Below, in pieces: positions 23,016-35,368 of a stretch of DNA of 64,000 nucleotides. The stretch is taken from NCBI GenBank assembly GCA_003116875.1, contig BCKT01000001.1, positions 2,289,486 through 2,353,485 of the forward strand. Reading direction: 5' to 3'. Source of the stretch: Takashimella koratensis (Eukaryota; Basidiomycota; Tremellomycetes; Trichosporonales; Tetragoniomycetaceae). The notes beneath the pieces are model-generated. The model saw only the letters and a program-made list of their open reading frames with translations. It searched no databases and was not told the DNA's origin. How positions within the stretch are numbered: the stretch's first letter is position 1; each line of letters starts with the position of its first letter. The translations under genes were made by a program, and so were the position numbers.

Positions 23016-23853
23016 ATGACGACCACCACCCCATCCACGCTTCAAGAATTCGCACAACACTTTCAGGCCCAGCTGGATGGGTTGCAGGCTCAATGCACCA
23101 AGCTACAAGGGGAGGTCGATTCACTCACCAAGGCGTATCACCGATCGGTCAAACGGCGAGCTACCTTTCTCCCCCGGAGCGTTCTCCAACTTGCTGCAAA
23201 CAGGTTCAATCCGGACATCGTCGCACATCCTCCCAAGAAAGTGAAGAAGGGCGAAAAAGAGAAAGAGAAAGGGAAAGCGAAAGGGGATGAGAAAGAGAAA
23301 GCGAAAGAGAAGGCGTTCAGTCTTGACGAGGTATGTCCAACCCGTTCACCTTCCTTTAGCTGCTTTTGCTGAAACATGCATATCCTGCATTCAGGCATGG
23401 CGCACGATCCAAGTCTCGATAAAAGCGAAAGGTTCGTGGGTATACAAGCTGCGACTTCGTGACGAATCCGATGGGTTCGACACAGCGTTCGTAAAGTTGC
23501 TGGGTCGAATCTATACCCAAGCCCTGGTGTCGCAGCGGAATTCAGAAGCTCATCTCGAGGACGATCCGTTGGTGCTACTCTGCCTTGCATTCGAGTGCGA
23601 ATACGTCTCTGTGTCGGGTGCCGTCGAAGCAAGCACTGGATTGGAGTTTGCCGACATACTATACCAGCATTGCGATCTGGTGGACGCCATCATCACCATC
23701 CTGGGTACTTCCGAGGCAACAACCACCGTACAGACGATCGTTAGCGGCCAAAGTGACGACGATTTCATCCCCCACCCCGCACAAGTAGTGATGCATACTA
23801 CCAAGTCGATTATCGGACCCATTCTCTTCCCCTCGAGCGCCGCCGGTGTTTAA
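23016..23853 (+). CDS. Unknown 257-aa protein with coiled coil and Lys/Glu-rich linker
   Basis: I do not recognise this protein. Exons: 23016-23330 and 23395-23853. Residues 8-50 look like a coiled coil (QEFAQHFQAQLDGLQAQCTK), followed by a strongly charged Lys/Glu segment (residues about 73-100, many KEK repeats) that may act as a nuclear localisation signal or flexible linker. The second exon encodes a compact mixed domain beginning AWRTIQVSIKAKGSWVYKLR and containing LGRIYTQALVSQRN, LVLLCLAFECEYVSVSG and ADILYQHCDLVDAIITILG. The start ATG is preceded by a pyrimidine-rich leader. No catalytic motif is visible. Confidence 0.7.
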
Positions 23854-24160
23854 CCCTCCCCTTCCCAGCAGCAGTCACCTAGCATATTAGTCCCCTAGCA
23901 CTTTGGTCACTTGTTTTTTCCTTCTCTCCTCTTGCCCACTCCCAGCCGTGGACTAAAAACCATATGATAATGCTTTGACAGTTCCTTGATTCAAATCGAC
24001 TTCTGCATATTTTGCCTCTCGCCTGCCGGGACCGAAGGTCCATCACCACTGGCTGCCAATCACTGACGTGTGGTGGTGGATAAGGACGAGAACGAGGAGA
24101 GGGAGGGAGAGAGGGGAGCGTTGAGAGAATTAGATGGATTGACACTGTCCAATATTTCTC
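23854..24160. other. Intergenic region between convergent genes
   Basis: 307 bp with the 3' UTRs of the 257-aa orphan and LAG1. Nothing else is seen. Confidence 0.5.
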
Positions 24161-26432
24161 CTACTCCGCCTTGGCACCCTTGAGCTCGCGCACTTTGTCT
24201 TCAGTAGAAGGCTCAGGCGCGTCCTCCTCGTCCTCATCATCAGACCGCTCATCCTTGGGGTTGTTATAGAACACAGATCGGATGAGAATCCTCCAAATCA
24301 GCGCATACCAGAACAAGTTGATCAATTGAAGGAGGAACAACGGCGCGAAGATCTGCCACTTCATCCTGTAAAAAGGTCAACTACTCCTCTTCGCTTGTAC
24401 TGGAATACGGCTACAGTGAGGTCCACTCACCATCCGACCATCCACTTGTCCTCGAGCGGACGGAACGCCGACCTCTCCTTCTCCCTGTTCCGGAATTAGC
24501 ACAACTCTAGACCAACAAAAAGAATTAGCATCTCCCAGAGACCTACGGGATCAGGTCAAACTCAAAGTAAACAGACTTGAGGACGATGATGTTCAGGTAG
24601 TGTCGCATGTACCTGAAGTTTCATATTGTCAGCTTCCACCAACTGGGCTCCCTAGCTGAGCTACTCACGTCCAAACAAGGATGAAGAAGGCGAAGAAGGG
24701 GACTGAGGCGGTATCGTTAAAGTAGTTGATGCACTTGGCGAGCTGTGAACGGTCAGTTGAGTAGCTCTGTCATCGATTAGAGTGTTTATAGCCAACTCAC
24801 ACCCAGGAAGACGTCGGAGATGTCCATGGTGACAAAGATGGACACGCCGATGTAAGTGAGCTGAGGTTACAGACGTTAGCTACCTCCACATTTGAGTGGT
24901 CAGCTCATCACTTACCGAGATACCATAACTCCATCCGATGAGCCAGAGCGTGACAAGGTGCTACCAGATCATGTCAGCTTCAACGTTTGCTCCCTAGCTC
25001 AATCCCGAGGTCCGCTCAACTCACGTGCGCGATGAGCTCATGGAAATCCTTGCGCGGCTTCTCAACCTTGAGCGCAAGGATGATGGTTTGCTGGCACCAG
25101 TATGCCGCCTGCAAGAGGTAGTACGTTTTGAGGCTGAGGGTCATCTCGCGGTGAGGATAGCCGAGCCAGAAGTGTTCCGTCTTGTACCCTGTGAAATGGG
25201 GGTGGGAGGAAAGGTGTCAGTTAATATTCGCTCTTGATGCGTGAGGTCGATGATTGACCTAGAGTCAAGACGTACACCAGATGGGAAGACCGCGCATGAC
25301 CCACTGCATTGATGTCAGCAAATGTCTACCAACAGAGATGGAGTAGCTCCCACTCACGATGCCGAGAACGCCCATGATGGAGAAGTAGAACACGGCGTAA
25401 CCCTCTGTAATGATCCGACGATGAGCGTCCCCGTCCAAACTCTGTTCCTATATCTTTACCGCACTCACGCTCAGTGAACCGCATAATCTTATTGTTTCGC
25501 ACGCCGAGCCAGGTGCCGAGGGGTCGGAGGAGGTAAATGGTTACGAACTGACGAACGCTAATTCCGGGTTCAGCCCAAACTCGACACCCAACTGCACTTC
25601 CAGTGGCCAACTCACAATGACCAGAAGATGATGTAGTAGGCGATGAAGAGGAAATCCGCGGGACCCTTGGCGTACTTGCCGTTCGGGAGCTGGTGGCTCG
25701 GGAACAAGAGCCACGAGAACGGGTTGAAATGCATGATTGGGTTTTCACCCATCAATCCGAGGTTGATGAGGTTGAATTGGTTAAAGCAGAGAAGTGCTGG
25801 AATAAGCATCATGAGGAACGAGCTCGCTAAGAATTGTTAGTTGTTGGGTTGAGAGCGAAATCCGTGGATACGTACAAGGGACAAGAAGCCAGCGGCCGGT
25901 ACGGACGTCTTTCTTGAACCCGAGGGATTTGTAGTTGTCAGGCAAGGTGTGGGCCTCTTTCTTGTGTCCCCGCGGTCGAGTGGGTCCAGCGAGAGGCTTG
26001 ACCTCGTCCGTGGGTGTGAGCGGGCTGCAACGAGGCGGCGTTAGCTTGTTAGGTATTAAGTTGAGATGGGTCAGAATGAGAGGGATTGGAGGATGGAAGG
26101 GAGGAAAGGGAGACTCACGCGTCGCGTTGGTGATGGTTGAGCGGGATTTGCCTGAAGAATATGATCGTAAGCAGTGGAGAAGAGGAATGGAGAAGAACGG
26201 AGGATAAGGAATAGAGTTGCTCTTGCATCTCGGGAAGCAGAGAAGGAATTTCACGTCCAGGAGAACAGAAGGAAGCGGTGGGGTAGGGACGTAGTGAAGG
26301 GAGACGTGTAGGGCGCAGAGCATGGCGGAGCACGACGACAACGACAGCAGCCACGTACTTGAGAGCATTGGTGACGCTCGAGCTCCGTCGCCGGTTGGCC
26401 GGTTTAGCAGGCGAGAGAGTATTAGACGACAT
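24161..26432 (-). CDS. LAG1: Acyl-CoA-dependent ceramide synthase (TLC domain)
   Basis: ER membrane enzyme that N-acylates sphingoid bases to (dihydro/phyto)ceramide; 432 aa. There are 14 exons on the minus strand: 26432-26359, 26151-26119, 26024-25876, 25826-25616, 25557-25469, 25404-25358, 25303-25276, 25188-25025, 24960-24916, 24860-24801, 24742-24669, 24612-24547, 24484-24431, 24365-24161. The TLC core reads YAVFYFSIMGVLGIWVMRGL, PIWWYKTEHFWLGYPHREM and TYYLLQAAYWCQQ, then the catalytic Lag1p motif with DFHELIAH-HLVTLWLIGWSY. The two adjacent His (265, 266) are divided by an intron. DISDVFLGLAKCINYFNDTA and YMRHYLNIIVLKSVYFEFDL follow, and LLQLINLFWYALIWRILIR ends the last membrane helix. 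The C-terminal tail is acidic (DERSDDEDEEDAPEP), as in kinase-regulated (CK2) fungal ceramide synthases. Correct splicing of every exon pair supports the model strongly. Confidence 0.95.
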
Positions 26433-27058
26433 GGTGGGTTAGGTCGTGACGAGCTCTGTTGGGGTGGATCTCTACTTTGGGCCGCAATGTATGCTAGCGA
26501 CGATGAGGAAGGAATGAGAGTAGAGTCGAGTGGAAGAAGAACGGGGCGAAGGAGAGGGACGGTCGATGGTTTATTGTTTACGATAGGTTTTTGTTTGGGG
26601 GGTAACAGTCGAACGAGCGGAGCTATGAGGTCACGGCGACCGAGCAGGAAAGGCCGACGGTCAGGCTGCGCGCGGGGAGAGAAGTCCGTATGCCGTGAAC
26701 GGTGGAGGGAGGACGGGGGACGGGGGTAGGTTGTTGACGCCGGAGATGGAGGTGGTGGTGGTGGTGGATGAGGATGAAATGGTACGGCCCAGTTCGCGTA
26801 GTGGGCTGCATGGGTTGCGTGGGCTGCATGGACGGGGTAAGAATAGCTACGTAATGGGTGCGGTTTCAGGCTGGCTCACCGGACAGGTGAGGGTCAGCCT
26901 GAAATCTCCGTCCACTCGCCGCGGCCCTGCGTCACCGCCCTGGCCCTCGCAATCGGCCGTCACCACCCACCGCATCCATCCCATCCATCCCATCCATCTC
27001 ATCCATCTCATCCTCCACTTCCCAACCACCGACCCATCCCCATCCACCCTCAACAACC
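26433..27058. promoter_or_regulatory. Divergent promoter region, LAG1 / ARPC2
   Basis: 626 bp between divergent starts. It includes GGT repeats (about 26751-26768) and a CATC-type repeat (about 26972-27013) close to the ARPC2 start. No defined site is named. Confidence 0.45.
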
Positions 27059-28564
27059 ATGATCCTCTTGGAAGTGAGTCTACCTCTCTGTCCTGCCTCT
27101 CGTCCCGTCTCCGCTGCTCCCCTGCCTCTGCGATATCGGTCCACCGGGTCGAGTCCGGTTCCCCGGCGTCAGCCCCCGAGACCATCGCGACGGCTACTAA
27201 TCTCTCAACCACATCTCAACCTCGGCTAACACTTGCCCAGTCTCACAGCGTCATCATCCACGACGTCCTCACCGACCGGTTTGAAAGGTGAGTTTACGTC
27301 CCCTCTCATACCCCTTGACTTCCCATACACCCCTCTACCTCCTCAATCTCCACTTCCCAACTAACAACCCCTAGACCGTCGCGCGCAGACATCCAGTTTG
27401 TCGACTACGACAATGTCCGATTCCACCTCTCCACCGGCGAAGCCAAGACCATCCTCATCCTCTCCATGGCGATCCAGTGTTGGCCCGACCTCGCCAAGTA
27501 CGGGGCACGCCAGCACCTTGAGCAAGAGTACGGCGCATACCTCTTACCTGAAGCCCAGACGGAGCCAGAGTACAATGTCAGCTTGATGATTGACCTCGAG
27601 AAGTTGCCTGCGTCTGCTGGTGAGTGCAACCCCCCAAGTTCATCCCAACAAGCCCCAAGAAACATCCTATCTGCTGCCTCCAATACCATTCGTCGAGAAA
27701 AGAGAGACGCTGATATTTGGGCAGAGGAGAAGACCGGACTCATCTCCCACATCTCATTGTTCAAGCGCAACGCCTTGTCGGCCCCCTTCCTCGCGGCGTT
27801 CTCGGAACAGGCCCAGCTGCAGGCCAACTACAAGGAGCCCGCGGGCGCTCAGCAGGCCGATCTCGCGCCAGCAGAGGTCAAGGGAGACCTCAAGGTTGTA
27901 AACTACCGTGAGGCAGAGGCAATCTTCATTCAGGCTAGCCACGACCGTGTGACGATCATCTTCAGTACCGAGTTCAAGGAGGAGACGGATCGTGTGTTCG
28001 GTAGGGTCTTCCTCCAGGTAAGTGAGGCGTTTCGATCAGAGAGCAACAAGACTTAGATGTAGCTACTTTAGCGTGGTTGGGTGATTTTGTTCAGAACACT
28101 GCTGATGACTGTGTAGGAGTTTGTCGACGCCCGAAAGCTGCAGTCCCTTCAAAGCGCTCCTCAAGTGACCTACTCTAACCGCGAGCCGCCGCTTGAAATC
28201 CGACACATCCCTGGTCTGAAACGAGGGGAAGATGTCGGCTATGTCACCTTTAGTACGTCTCAGACTTCTCCACCCCTTTTCTTCCTCTTCCCACCTAGCT
28301 ATTAGCCCATGTGATGCTAACCAACTCCCAACAGTCCTGTTCCCGCGCCACTTTGCCAATCCGACTCAGGCTCTGTCGACCATTTCCCGAATCCAGTTGT
28401 TCCGCGACTACCTGCACTACCACATCAAATGTTCCAAGGCGTACATGCACTCGCGTATGCGTCATCGGGTCGCCGAGTTCCTCAAGGTTTTGAACCGCGC
28501 AAAACCAGAGGTCGCGACGGCTGAGCGCAAGACGGCGAGCGGGCGGACGTTCAGGTCGAGATGA
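27059..28564 (+). CDS. ARC35: Arp2/3 complex subunit 2 (p34, ARPC2)
   Basis: Structural core of the Arp2/3 complex that nucleates branched actin at endocytic patches; 321 aa, similar in length to other ARPC2 proteins. Exons: 27059-27073, 27241-27287, 27375-27619, 27725-28017, 28117-28252, 28335-28564. Exon 1 is 15 nt and encodes MILLE, identical to the usual ARPC2 start. Further matches: [97 protein letters not shown] and [13 protein letters not shown]. The protein ends GRTFRSR. The insert with [10 protein letters not shown] between the two halves is slightly longer than in animals. It is transcribed away from LAG1. Confidence 0.96.
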
Positions 28565-30189
28565 TGTCGGGTTGGAAGTGGAGTCAGTCGGGTGGAAGAG
28601 GGGCTTACTTCTACCAGGATGGACCAAGTCGCAGTGGAGAGAGGGTGAATGATCAGATGCATATGGGAAGGGCAATCAAGCCGTTGTAGATGACGAATTC
28701 CAAGAAGCGGAAATGAAAACGTTCAGTGCTTCTTAACAGATTAGGATCGGAAAAGTAAGCGGCGTAGACGATAGGTAGCTGTTATCCGCTTCTGTTGCTA
28801 TTGCGTGCGTGATGTATATCTTTCAGACTGGCCAAGCGTAATCAACGGATTGACCGTTGCCGCGTCGTGGCTGATAGTCCACTCTAGGCGCTACAAGATC
28901 TGTAGTCGTCATCGTTTGGATCTAGTGGACAAGGACGATCAATTGAAGTGACACCATCTCGGGCCAAAGAGGGCCAGCGGCTGCACGCGTTTGCTTTAGC
29001 TATCCGGTGAGTTGGCCCTGATTCGGGATCAAACCCAGATAGGTGGGAATGAATGCAGAGAACAGGAAGAGCAGTGATCGAGTGCGTGAGGAACGGAATG
29101 GGAGTGTTATTGGATATTGGGTATGGAAGAGACGGCTAATGTCGACCAATGTCAATGGTAAAAGATGATTGATGGCAGTTGGTTGGGTAGGTACGAATTG
29201 AAGGTATGAGTGAGTCAAGTGTGATGGGCGAGCTGGTGGTGGATTTGACCCCAAGAGTCAAAAGTGAGTACCGCCGATCTAAGCTGAGATGATAGCCACG
29301 GGTTGTACAGATGCAGAGGGTTTGTACAGTAGGTGGGTATGTATGGGCTGCAGGGATGGTTGGAGTACAGGGAGGCAGTGAGGGAGGGAGAGAGGGATGT
29401 ATGGATGCAGGGAAAGGACTGGTTGGTGTTGGTTGTTGGGTCCCAGGTTGGTTCATGGGATGGGTCGGACCAGGGTGCAATGTGGGTTCAAGTGTCAAGT
29501 GGCACCTGTAAACAATCACATCAAAGACAGCATACCACCGAGCCACCCTCATCCACATCCACCCACCCTCTGTCTCTCTCTCACACACACACACTTTCCT
29601 TCTCTTCTTCCCATCTCTCATCCATACTCATACTCACCCCCTCCACCTACTCGTCCAACTCCCCACGCTCATTGCACCCACACTCGTTTCCCCCTCCCCC
29701 CCGTCTCCTCTCCCTCTTCTTCGCATCAACCAACCGTGGCGGTGGCTAAAAAACCTGCGATTTAATATCCGGGGCACCGCGCGACCAAACAAGTCCACCC
29801 AACAAACCAAACCCTTTTGTTGGAACATCAACACCGACTACCTACAACTCTCAACTCTCAACCTCCTTCTCATCCTCATCTTCTACCCTCGTCTCTACTC
29901 CTCTCCTCTTCTCGCCCCTCTCCCTTCTCCCCTCCCTTCCGCTCGTATCCACACCCACGTCCACCCGACTCGACTTGACTACTTCCCGGCGCCTGGGCTG
30001 GAAAACAACTCGCGAAGCTGAGACATCGCGTACCTGCTCCCAAACAACCCAGCAAACCCATCCATCCACCTTTGTCTCTCCTCAAACCCTCACCCTCGCC
30101 CTTGACCCTCATACCCACAAGCAATCAACCCCTTCTAACCCATCTCCATCGCCCACATCCCACCCTCTCCTCGACAACATCTATCCGCA
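28565..30189. other. Long intergenic region upstream of cyclin B
   Basis: 1625 bp between ARPC2 and the cyclin start. The first half (28600-29300) has ordinary composition. A purine-rich block lies at about 29330-29410 and a long CT-rich block covers 29530-30180 directly before the cyclin ATG. A cell-cycle-regulated promoter and a long 5' UTR are expected. I see no gene or RNA gene. Confidence 0.5.
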
Positions 30190-32353
30190 ATGACTACTCG
30201 AGTACGTAAACCCCGTTAATCCCATTCAACCAAACATCCAATTTCTCCTTGCCCCTCCCTCGTTTCCGGTTCAACTCGATAAACAACACTAACCATCGGA
30301 ACCTATTACTCCTCGTCTCGTCTCGTCTCCTATCCCCACTCGCATTCAACCAACCACCTCGTCTCCACTGGCCATGTCCATCATGCTCTACCACGTGCCG
30401 CTGGTGCAGGCCGCACCCCGACGAGCCGTGACTCGCAAGATCACCGATGAGAACGCTGCGCCGACCCAGGCTGTCGCCCGCGGCGGCAAGTCGGCGCTCG
30501 GCCAGCTTGGTGGACCTCAGAAGGTCGCCACCGCTGCACCCGTAGCTGGTAAACCTGTCGCTGGGAAACCCGCAGCCGTCAAGGCCGGATCCAAGCGCAA
30601 TGTCCTCGGCGCAGTCACCAACATCAAGGTGAGTTGAGCGAAGGCGTCCACTACGCGTGTACGGATCGGATCGTTGAACGTGATCTTGAACGCTGACGGG
30701 TGGATAGGAGGAGATGGAGGATGTGACGGCGAAGAAGGCTGGTGAGTGAACCAACCGATCAATCATACATTTCGACGTTGTCTCAGGCCATGTTGTGCTT
30801 GAGCTGATTCGTGGTCATAGGCAAGGTCAAGGTGGAGGCACGACAGCCATTGGCGTCTCGGACGCAGCAAGTGCAAAGCCGCCCTATCGCTCCTGTCCCG
30901 CACCGCTCCAAGCCAACCATCTACGGCGAACGACCTGCCGCGCTTGAAGAGGAAGCCGCGTCCGAGATGGATGTCGACCGGACTGCCGTTGACGTCATTC
31001 CCCCTCCCGCTGCGACCCTCGAGCGTATGGAAGACACCGTCTTCGACGAGATGAGCGAGGTCGAGGAAGAAGAGGAGGACGAGGAGGAAGACGACGAAGA
31101 AGAAGACGAGGAAGACGATGCCGATGACTGGTTGAGATTGAGCGAGGACGAGGCGGTCAGGGCTCAAAGTGAGCTGGAACATGTCAGGTCAACGTTCGTC
31201 GATGAAGTAGACATGTACGATACCACCATGGTCGCCGAGTACGCGGATGACATCTTCAAACACATGGAGGAACTCGAGGTGGGTTTGGTCAGGAGTATAA
31301 AGAGGTAATAGCTTGGTCACTGACGTGGTGATTTAGGTCTCGGTCATGCCAAACCCGCGATACATGGAGTTCCAGACCGAGATTGAGTGGTGGGTTTTTT
31401 TTTTCTTGCGCCGGACCTCGAGTGGTTAGCTGACTGCTTTGTCTTCTCTCTTTTCTCCCATATAGGACGATGCGGACAACGTTGATTGACTGGCTACTCC
31501 AAGTGCACCTGCGCTACCATATGCTCCCCGAGACACTTTGGATCGCTGTCAACCTCGTCGACCGATTCCTCTCTGTCCGAGTCGTCTCGCTCGTCAAACT
31601 TCAACTCGTCGGTGTAACCGCCATGTTCATTGCGGCGAAATACGAGGAGATTCTCGCACCCAGCGTTGACGAATTTGTCTTCATGACCGAGGATGGATAC
31701 ACAAAGGATGAGATTCTCAAGGGGGAGAGGATTATCTTGCAGACTCTCAACTTTGAGGTCTCGAGTTACTGCTCACCTTATTCGTGGGTGAGGAGGATCT
31801 CAAAGGCGGATGATTACGATATTCAGACAAGGACACTGTCAAAGTTCTTGATGGAGGTCGTCTTGCTCGACCATAGATTCCTCCGGGTCAAACCGAGTAT
31901 GGTCGCAGCTGTCGGGATGTACCTCGCCCGCCGCATGCTCGGTGGTGACTGGGTGAGTGTCTGTCTCGCTCTACCTTTGGGTTCCTAGCCTCTGCCTTTT
32001 TGGCGCCCAACATCTCCCAAACCTCCTGCACTAAAACGCTAACACCCCATGTCCCTTACAGAACGAAGCATTCGTCTTCTACTCCAACTATTCTGAGATC
32101 CAACTCATGCCCGCTGCCGCACTCATCTGCGAGCGACTTGTCGAATCCGACTTTGAGTCGGTATTCGTTTACAAAAAATACGCGAACAAAAAGTTTTTGC
32201 GAGCTAGCGCTTTCGCAAGAGAATGGGCGCAGACTAATGCCTCAACCGCGTTTGTTCGTGGTAAGTCTTTGGGATTAGATTAGGTTTTCTCGCTTGGTCT
32301 TGAAAGTGATGGGAGAGTATGATGAGGCTGACTCTATGTGTTACTCAGAATAA
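30190..32353 (+). CDS. B-type (mitotic) cyclin
   Basis: Activating subunit of the mitotic CDK; nuclear, 488 aa. Exons: 30190-30201, 30410-30628, 30708-30741, 30821-31278, 31337-31389, 31466-31952, 32062-32260, 32349-32353. The first exon has 12 nt (MTTR) and the last just 5 nt (the end of Glu plus TAA). A destruction box, RNVLGAVTN, lies at residues 67-75, marking it for APC/C-mediated degradation. An acidic tract (EVEEEEEDEEEDDEEEDEED) precedes the cyclin box. The box itself shows MRTTLIDWLLQVHLRYHMLP, ETLWIAVNLVDRFLS, LQLVGVTAMFIAAKYEEILA and LKGERIILQTLNFEVSSY. The second fold contains FLMEVVLLDHRFLRVKPSMV and AAVGMYLARRMLGGDW. It is nearest to Clb1/Clb2/Cdc13 in layout. The long pyrimidine leader upstream fits a regulated promoter. 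Confidence 0.94.
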
Positions 32354-33286
32354 ACGTGTCGTTCCGTACCGCTCCTGCACCTGCGATCGTGATTCACCGC
32401 TCACCATCTGGTGCTCCTCATCTAATGTCCAACTCGTGTCCCACCTGGACCTAACCCTCTCCCCCCTCCCCTTCCCTCTCCTCGTCTCTTACCACTTCGC
32501 ACCGAACACCTATCGCTGCACTCATTCGATCCTCGTGGCCGTTCCTTTTATCTCGACTCCAATGTTTTATGACGACCCGACCCGACCTGACCTTACTCAA
32601 TTCATCACGTCTCTTGTCCCACGTTATGTCTCGTGTTCCAAGGATTTCCACTTTCTCTTTCTTTTCTTTCTTTTACAATTTTTCTTTCCACCTTGTTCAG
32701 TCTCTTTTCATTTCGGTCATCTTACATCTTACTTGTCGCTTTTGTTGAGTTTGTTCGTCTCTCTTTTTCTATCTATCCCCCTTTTTTCTCGTCCCTCCGT
32801 TCCTGTTTCAGCTGTTTGTTTGCTACCGCACTCTCATATGTCGATAATCATAAACAGGCCGAGGAAATTCACATCCCCTTACCCGACTTGTCCACCTCTC
32901 CCTCTCTACCTCTTTCTTAGCTTGATTGAATCGATACCACCCTATACCCTATGTCGTCAAGACGTAGAGTCATACCATAGCCTTCGCAATGCCCCGGGCT
33001 GTCTCGCAATAAGATACCATACCCTTCCGTACACCTGAACCCCCCGCTTCCCTCCACTTTATCCTCCTCTGGCATAGTATACATGAAAACTCCTGTTTGG
33101 TTCGAACTTGGACACCTTTGACTTTGAGCTCTTGTGTCAGTCTCATGCGGGTATCATGTCATTGGTATACAGGTTACATGTGAGATTATACCTCTTCGAT
33201 CAAAGTGGACACGACCGAGTGCCTCCCTTGACCCTCATCCAACCCCTTCTCCGAGCCCCTTTCTTCGCTCTCACCTTCTTCATCAC
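32354..33286. other. Intergenic region between convergent genes
   Basis: 933 bp, strongly CT-rich on the + strand from about 32440 to 33060. It holds the 3' UTR of the cyclin and of NC2-alpha. One frame stays open for 239 codons (32319-33038), but the composition is low-complexity with no domain, so it is not called. Confidence 0.5.
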
Positions 33287-34441
33287 TCAATAATCATCAA
33301 ACTCGTCATCCTCATAATCATCAAACATGCCCTTCCCATTCTCCCCTGCTCCTCCACCTCCTATGGGATCTCTCTTCCATGTCCCAACCGTTGGCAGTGA
33401 CCCAGGGATCGCAACATTATCTCCCTCCCTCTTGACCTCCGCGCCGTAGTAGCCCTGCGGGTACGAACCCTGAGCATACCCGCCTGCACCTGGCCCACCT
33501 AGCCCACTAGCGTACTCGTCGTACCCTTGTCCTTGAGCAGCAGCCGGTGCGCGCTTCCTAGACGAACCCGATCCACCACCGGCACCACCGTCAACACCCG
33601 AAGGCTTGCGTCTCGACCCGCCCGCATGGTGGCTGGATGGACCGGCAGTGGGCTTTGATACAGGCTCAACTGGGTCCGGAACGGTTTCCACAAGTTCACG
33701 GAGGAAATCGAATGATGGGTGGTTGTTTATTGTGGATTTCCTAAGGTCGGAAGAAGGGAGAGGGGCAAAGAGTTGGGCTGGTCAGTTGGTGGGAATCATC
33801 ACAGCCAGGGAACGGGGGGAGGGGAAGAGGGGGGAATGAGAGAAGAGAGAAGGAAGAAGAGAGATTTACAAGTGGTGAGCCAACATCTTCTTGGATCCTC
33901 GTGCTCGCGTCTCTTTGCTAGTTTCATCGAGCAACATCTGCAAGAAACATTCGAGGGATTTGGCTATTGTCCCAGGCACCTGTATCAGCTATTGTGCTAG
34001 CGTAACATAGACAGCTTGGATGAGGGGTGAGAAGAAAGGAGAAATTGATAATGATTGAGCAAAAAGAATAAGCAATCTTACAGATCATCACCGGTGTAGC
34101 TGATGCAAGTTTGCCCACTTCTTCATCCATCTGCATGATCTTCTTTATCCGCGCCTAAGGAGATCATCGTTAATTTTCTGCAACGCTAGGAAGATAGAGA
34201 GATTTGTGTGTATCATATAAAGCAAGACCAAGGCAAGACCAAGGCAAGACCAAGAGATTGGCGAGAAGTAACTTACCACGGGGAACTGAACGCGAGAAAC
34301 GGACAGAGTAAACAAGGATACGAGAAGGGAGTGTTAGCTTGGGACGATGATTTCAAAGCGGCTGGTCTCAGAGAGTAGGCGATATTGCACAGGACGTACC
34401 CGGGACGTCTTGGATTTCTTGTTCGACTTTGCTGGCGGCAT
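33287..34441 (-). CDS. BUR6: Negative cofactor 2 alpha (DRAP1/Bur6), histone-fold repressor
   Basis: Heterodimerises with NC2-beta (Dr1) on TBP to block pre-initiation complex assembly; nuclear, 223 aa. Exons on the minus strand: 34441-34400, 34285-34277, 34154-34082, 33963-33870, 33740-33287. Exon 2 is only 9 nt (Phe-Pro-Val) and completes the histone-fold start FPV-ARIKKIMQMDEEVGKLAS. ATPVMI-SKSLECFLQMLLDE, GSKKMLAHHL and PSFDFLRELVETVPDPVE follow, all typical of NC2-alpha. The N-terminus is a Lys/Ser basic patch. The C-terminus is Gly/Pro/Tyr-rich and ends with acidic DDYEDDEFDDY. An 11-bp repeat lies in intron 2. It is divergent to FAS2. Confidence 0.93.
34222..34256. repeat. 11-bp tandem repeat in BUR6 intron 2
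   Basis: Three copies of gcaagaccaag in the intron that follows the 9-nt exon. It is possibly an intronic splicing element or simply a minisatellite. Confidence 0.75.
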
Positions 34442-35368
34442 GATGGGTGAGCTGGAGTAGCGAGGGGGGGTGGTTGTTGTTGATGTGGACAAAGAAAAGA
34501 GAAAGTGACAGGTCACATGAATCTACGCTAAACATCTCGTTGCTAATGTGTGTCCCAAGGTTTACTCTGCGCCAGATGACCAGGTCACAGTGTTTCAAGG
34601 TTACGTAAACATTCAAAGTGAAGAGGGAGAGCCATGTTGCCGTTGGGGATTGCCCCAAAAATCCATCCACCAGCCGGTTTGGTCACTGCCGTCAAGTCAC
34701 GTGATCCCAGCCTTGAAACAGCGAAAAATCATCGGGCAGCGAGTGAGTGAGTGAGTGAGTGACGTGGCAAGACCAAGACTGATGGCGATGAATGCAACTC
34801 AAGTCGTGGGGAGTTGGTACTGTATGACTGGGGACGGTCGATGACATGACTGCAAGGCGGCCGTGCAGTAAGTAGGCTGAGTCAGCATTCTTTGGTGAGC
34901 TGGAGCTGGAGATGGGATCGGTTTTACTCGGGGGGTGGGGTTAGGGGTTTATGAGCATGGGTTTGGGGACTGATTTTTTGGGTGAGCGGGAGTATTCTGT
35001 GATAGCGAGGGGCCACGTGGCTATTCCCCCGCATATCGTTCCCCCACCGTATAGGTTCCCCATCCCTAGGCTGCATCCCCAAGCCAGCAGCCATCAGCCA
35101 TCAGCCAAGAGCCATCAGCCAGGAGGCCATCTCACACTTGGCTCGGGCTCACCTCGACACATCTTAACCTCATCCTCATCCTCATCCTCTTCCTATCCTC
35201 ACCCTCACCCTCACCCCCTTCCCCACCCCACCCTCTCGACCCTACCTCTCACCTTCTCCCCTCTCGCTACCCCCTCACTGCAACCACTGTACCACCGCCT
35301 GCCGCCTGTTCACCTTCACCCCGCCACCACCACCTTCTATCAACTCACACCTCCCGCTTCCACCCATC
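34442..35368. promoter_or_regulatory. Divergent promoter region, BUR6 / FAS2
   Basis: 927 bp between divergent starts. It includes a GAGT tetranucleotide run (about 34741-34762), an agccatcagcc-type repeat (about 35080-35128) and a CT/ATCC-rich leader (35150-35360) before the FAS2 ATG. The cacgtg-like core in ggccacgtggct (about 35011-35022) is an E-box candidate, which is of interest because FAS genes are E-box/sterol regulated in several fungi; its use here is inference. Confidence 0.45.

Noticed and set aside
32319..33038. 239-codon open frame after cyclin B
   Set aside because: Low-complexity Phe/Ser/Leu product from a CT-rich 3' region, overlaps the last cyclin exon, no domain.
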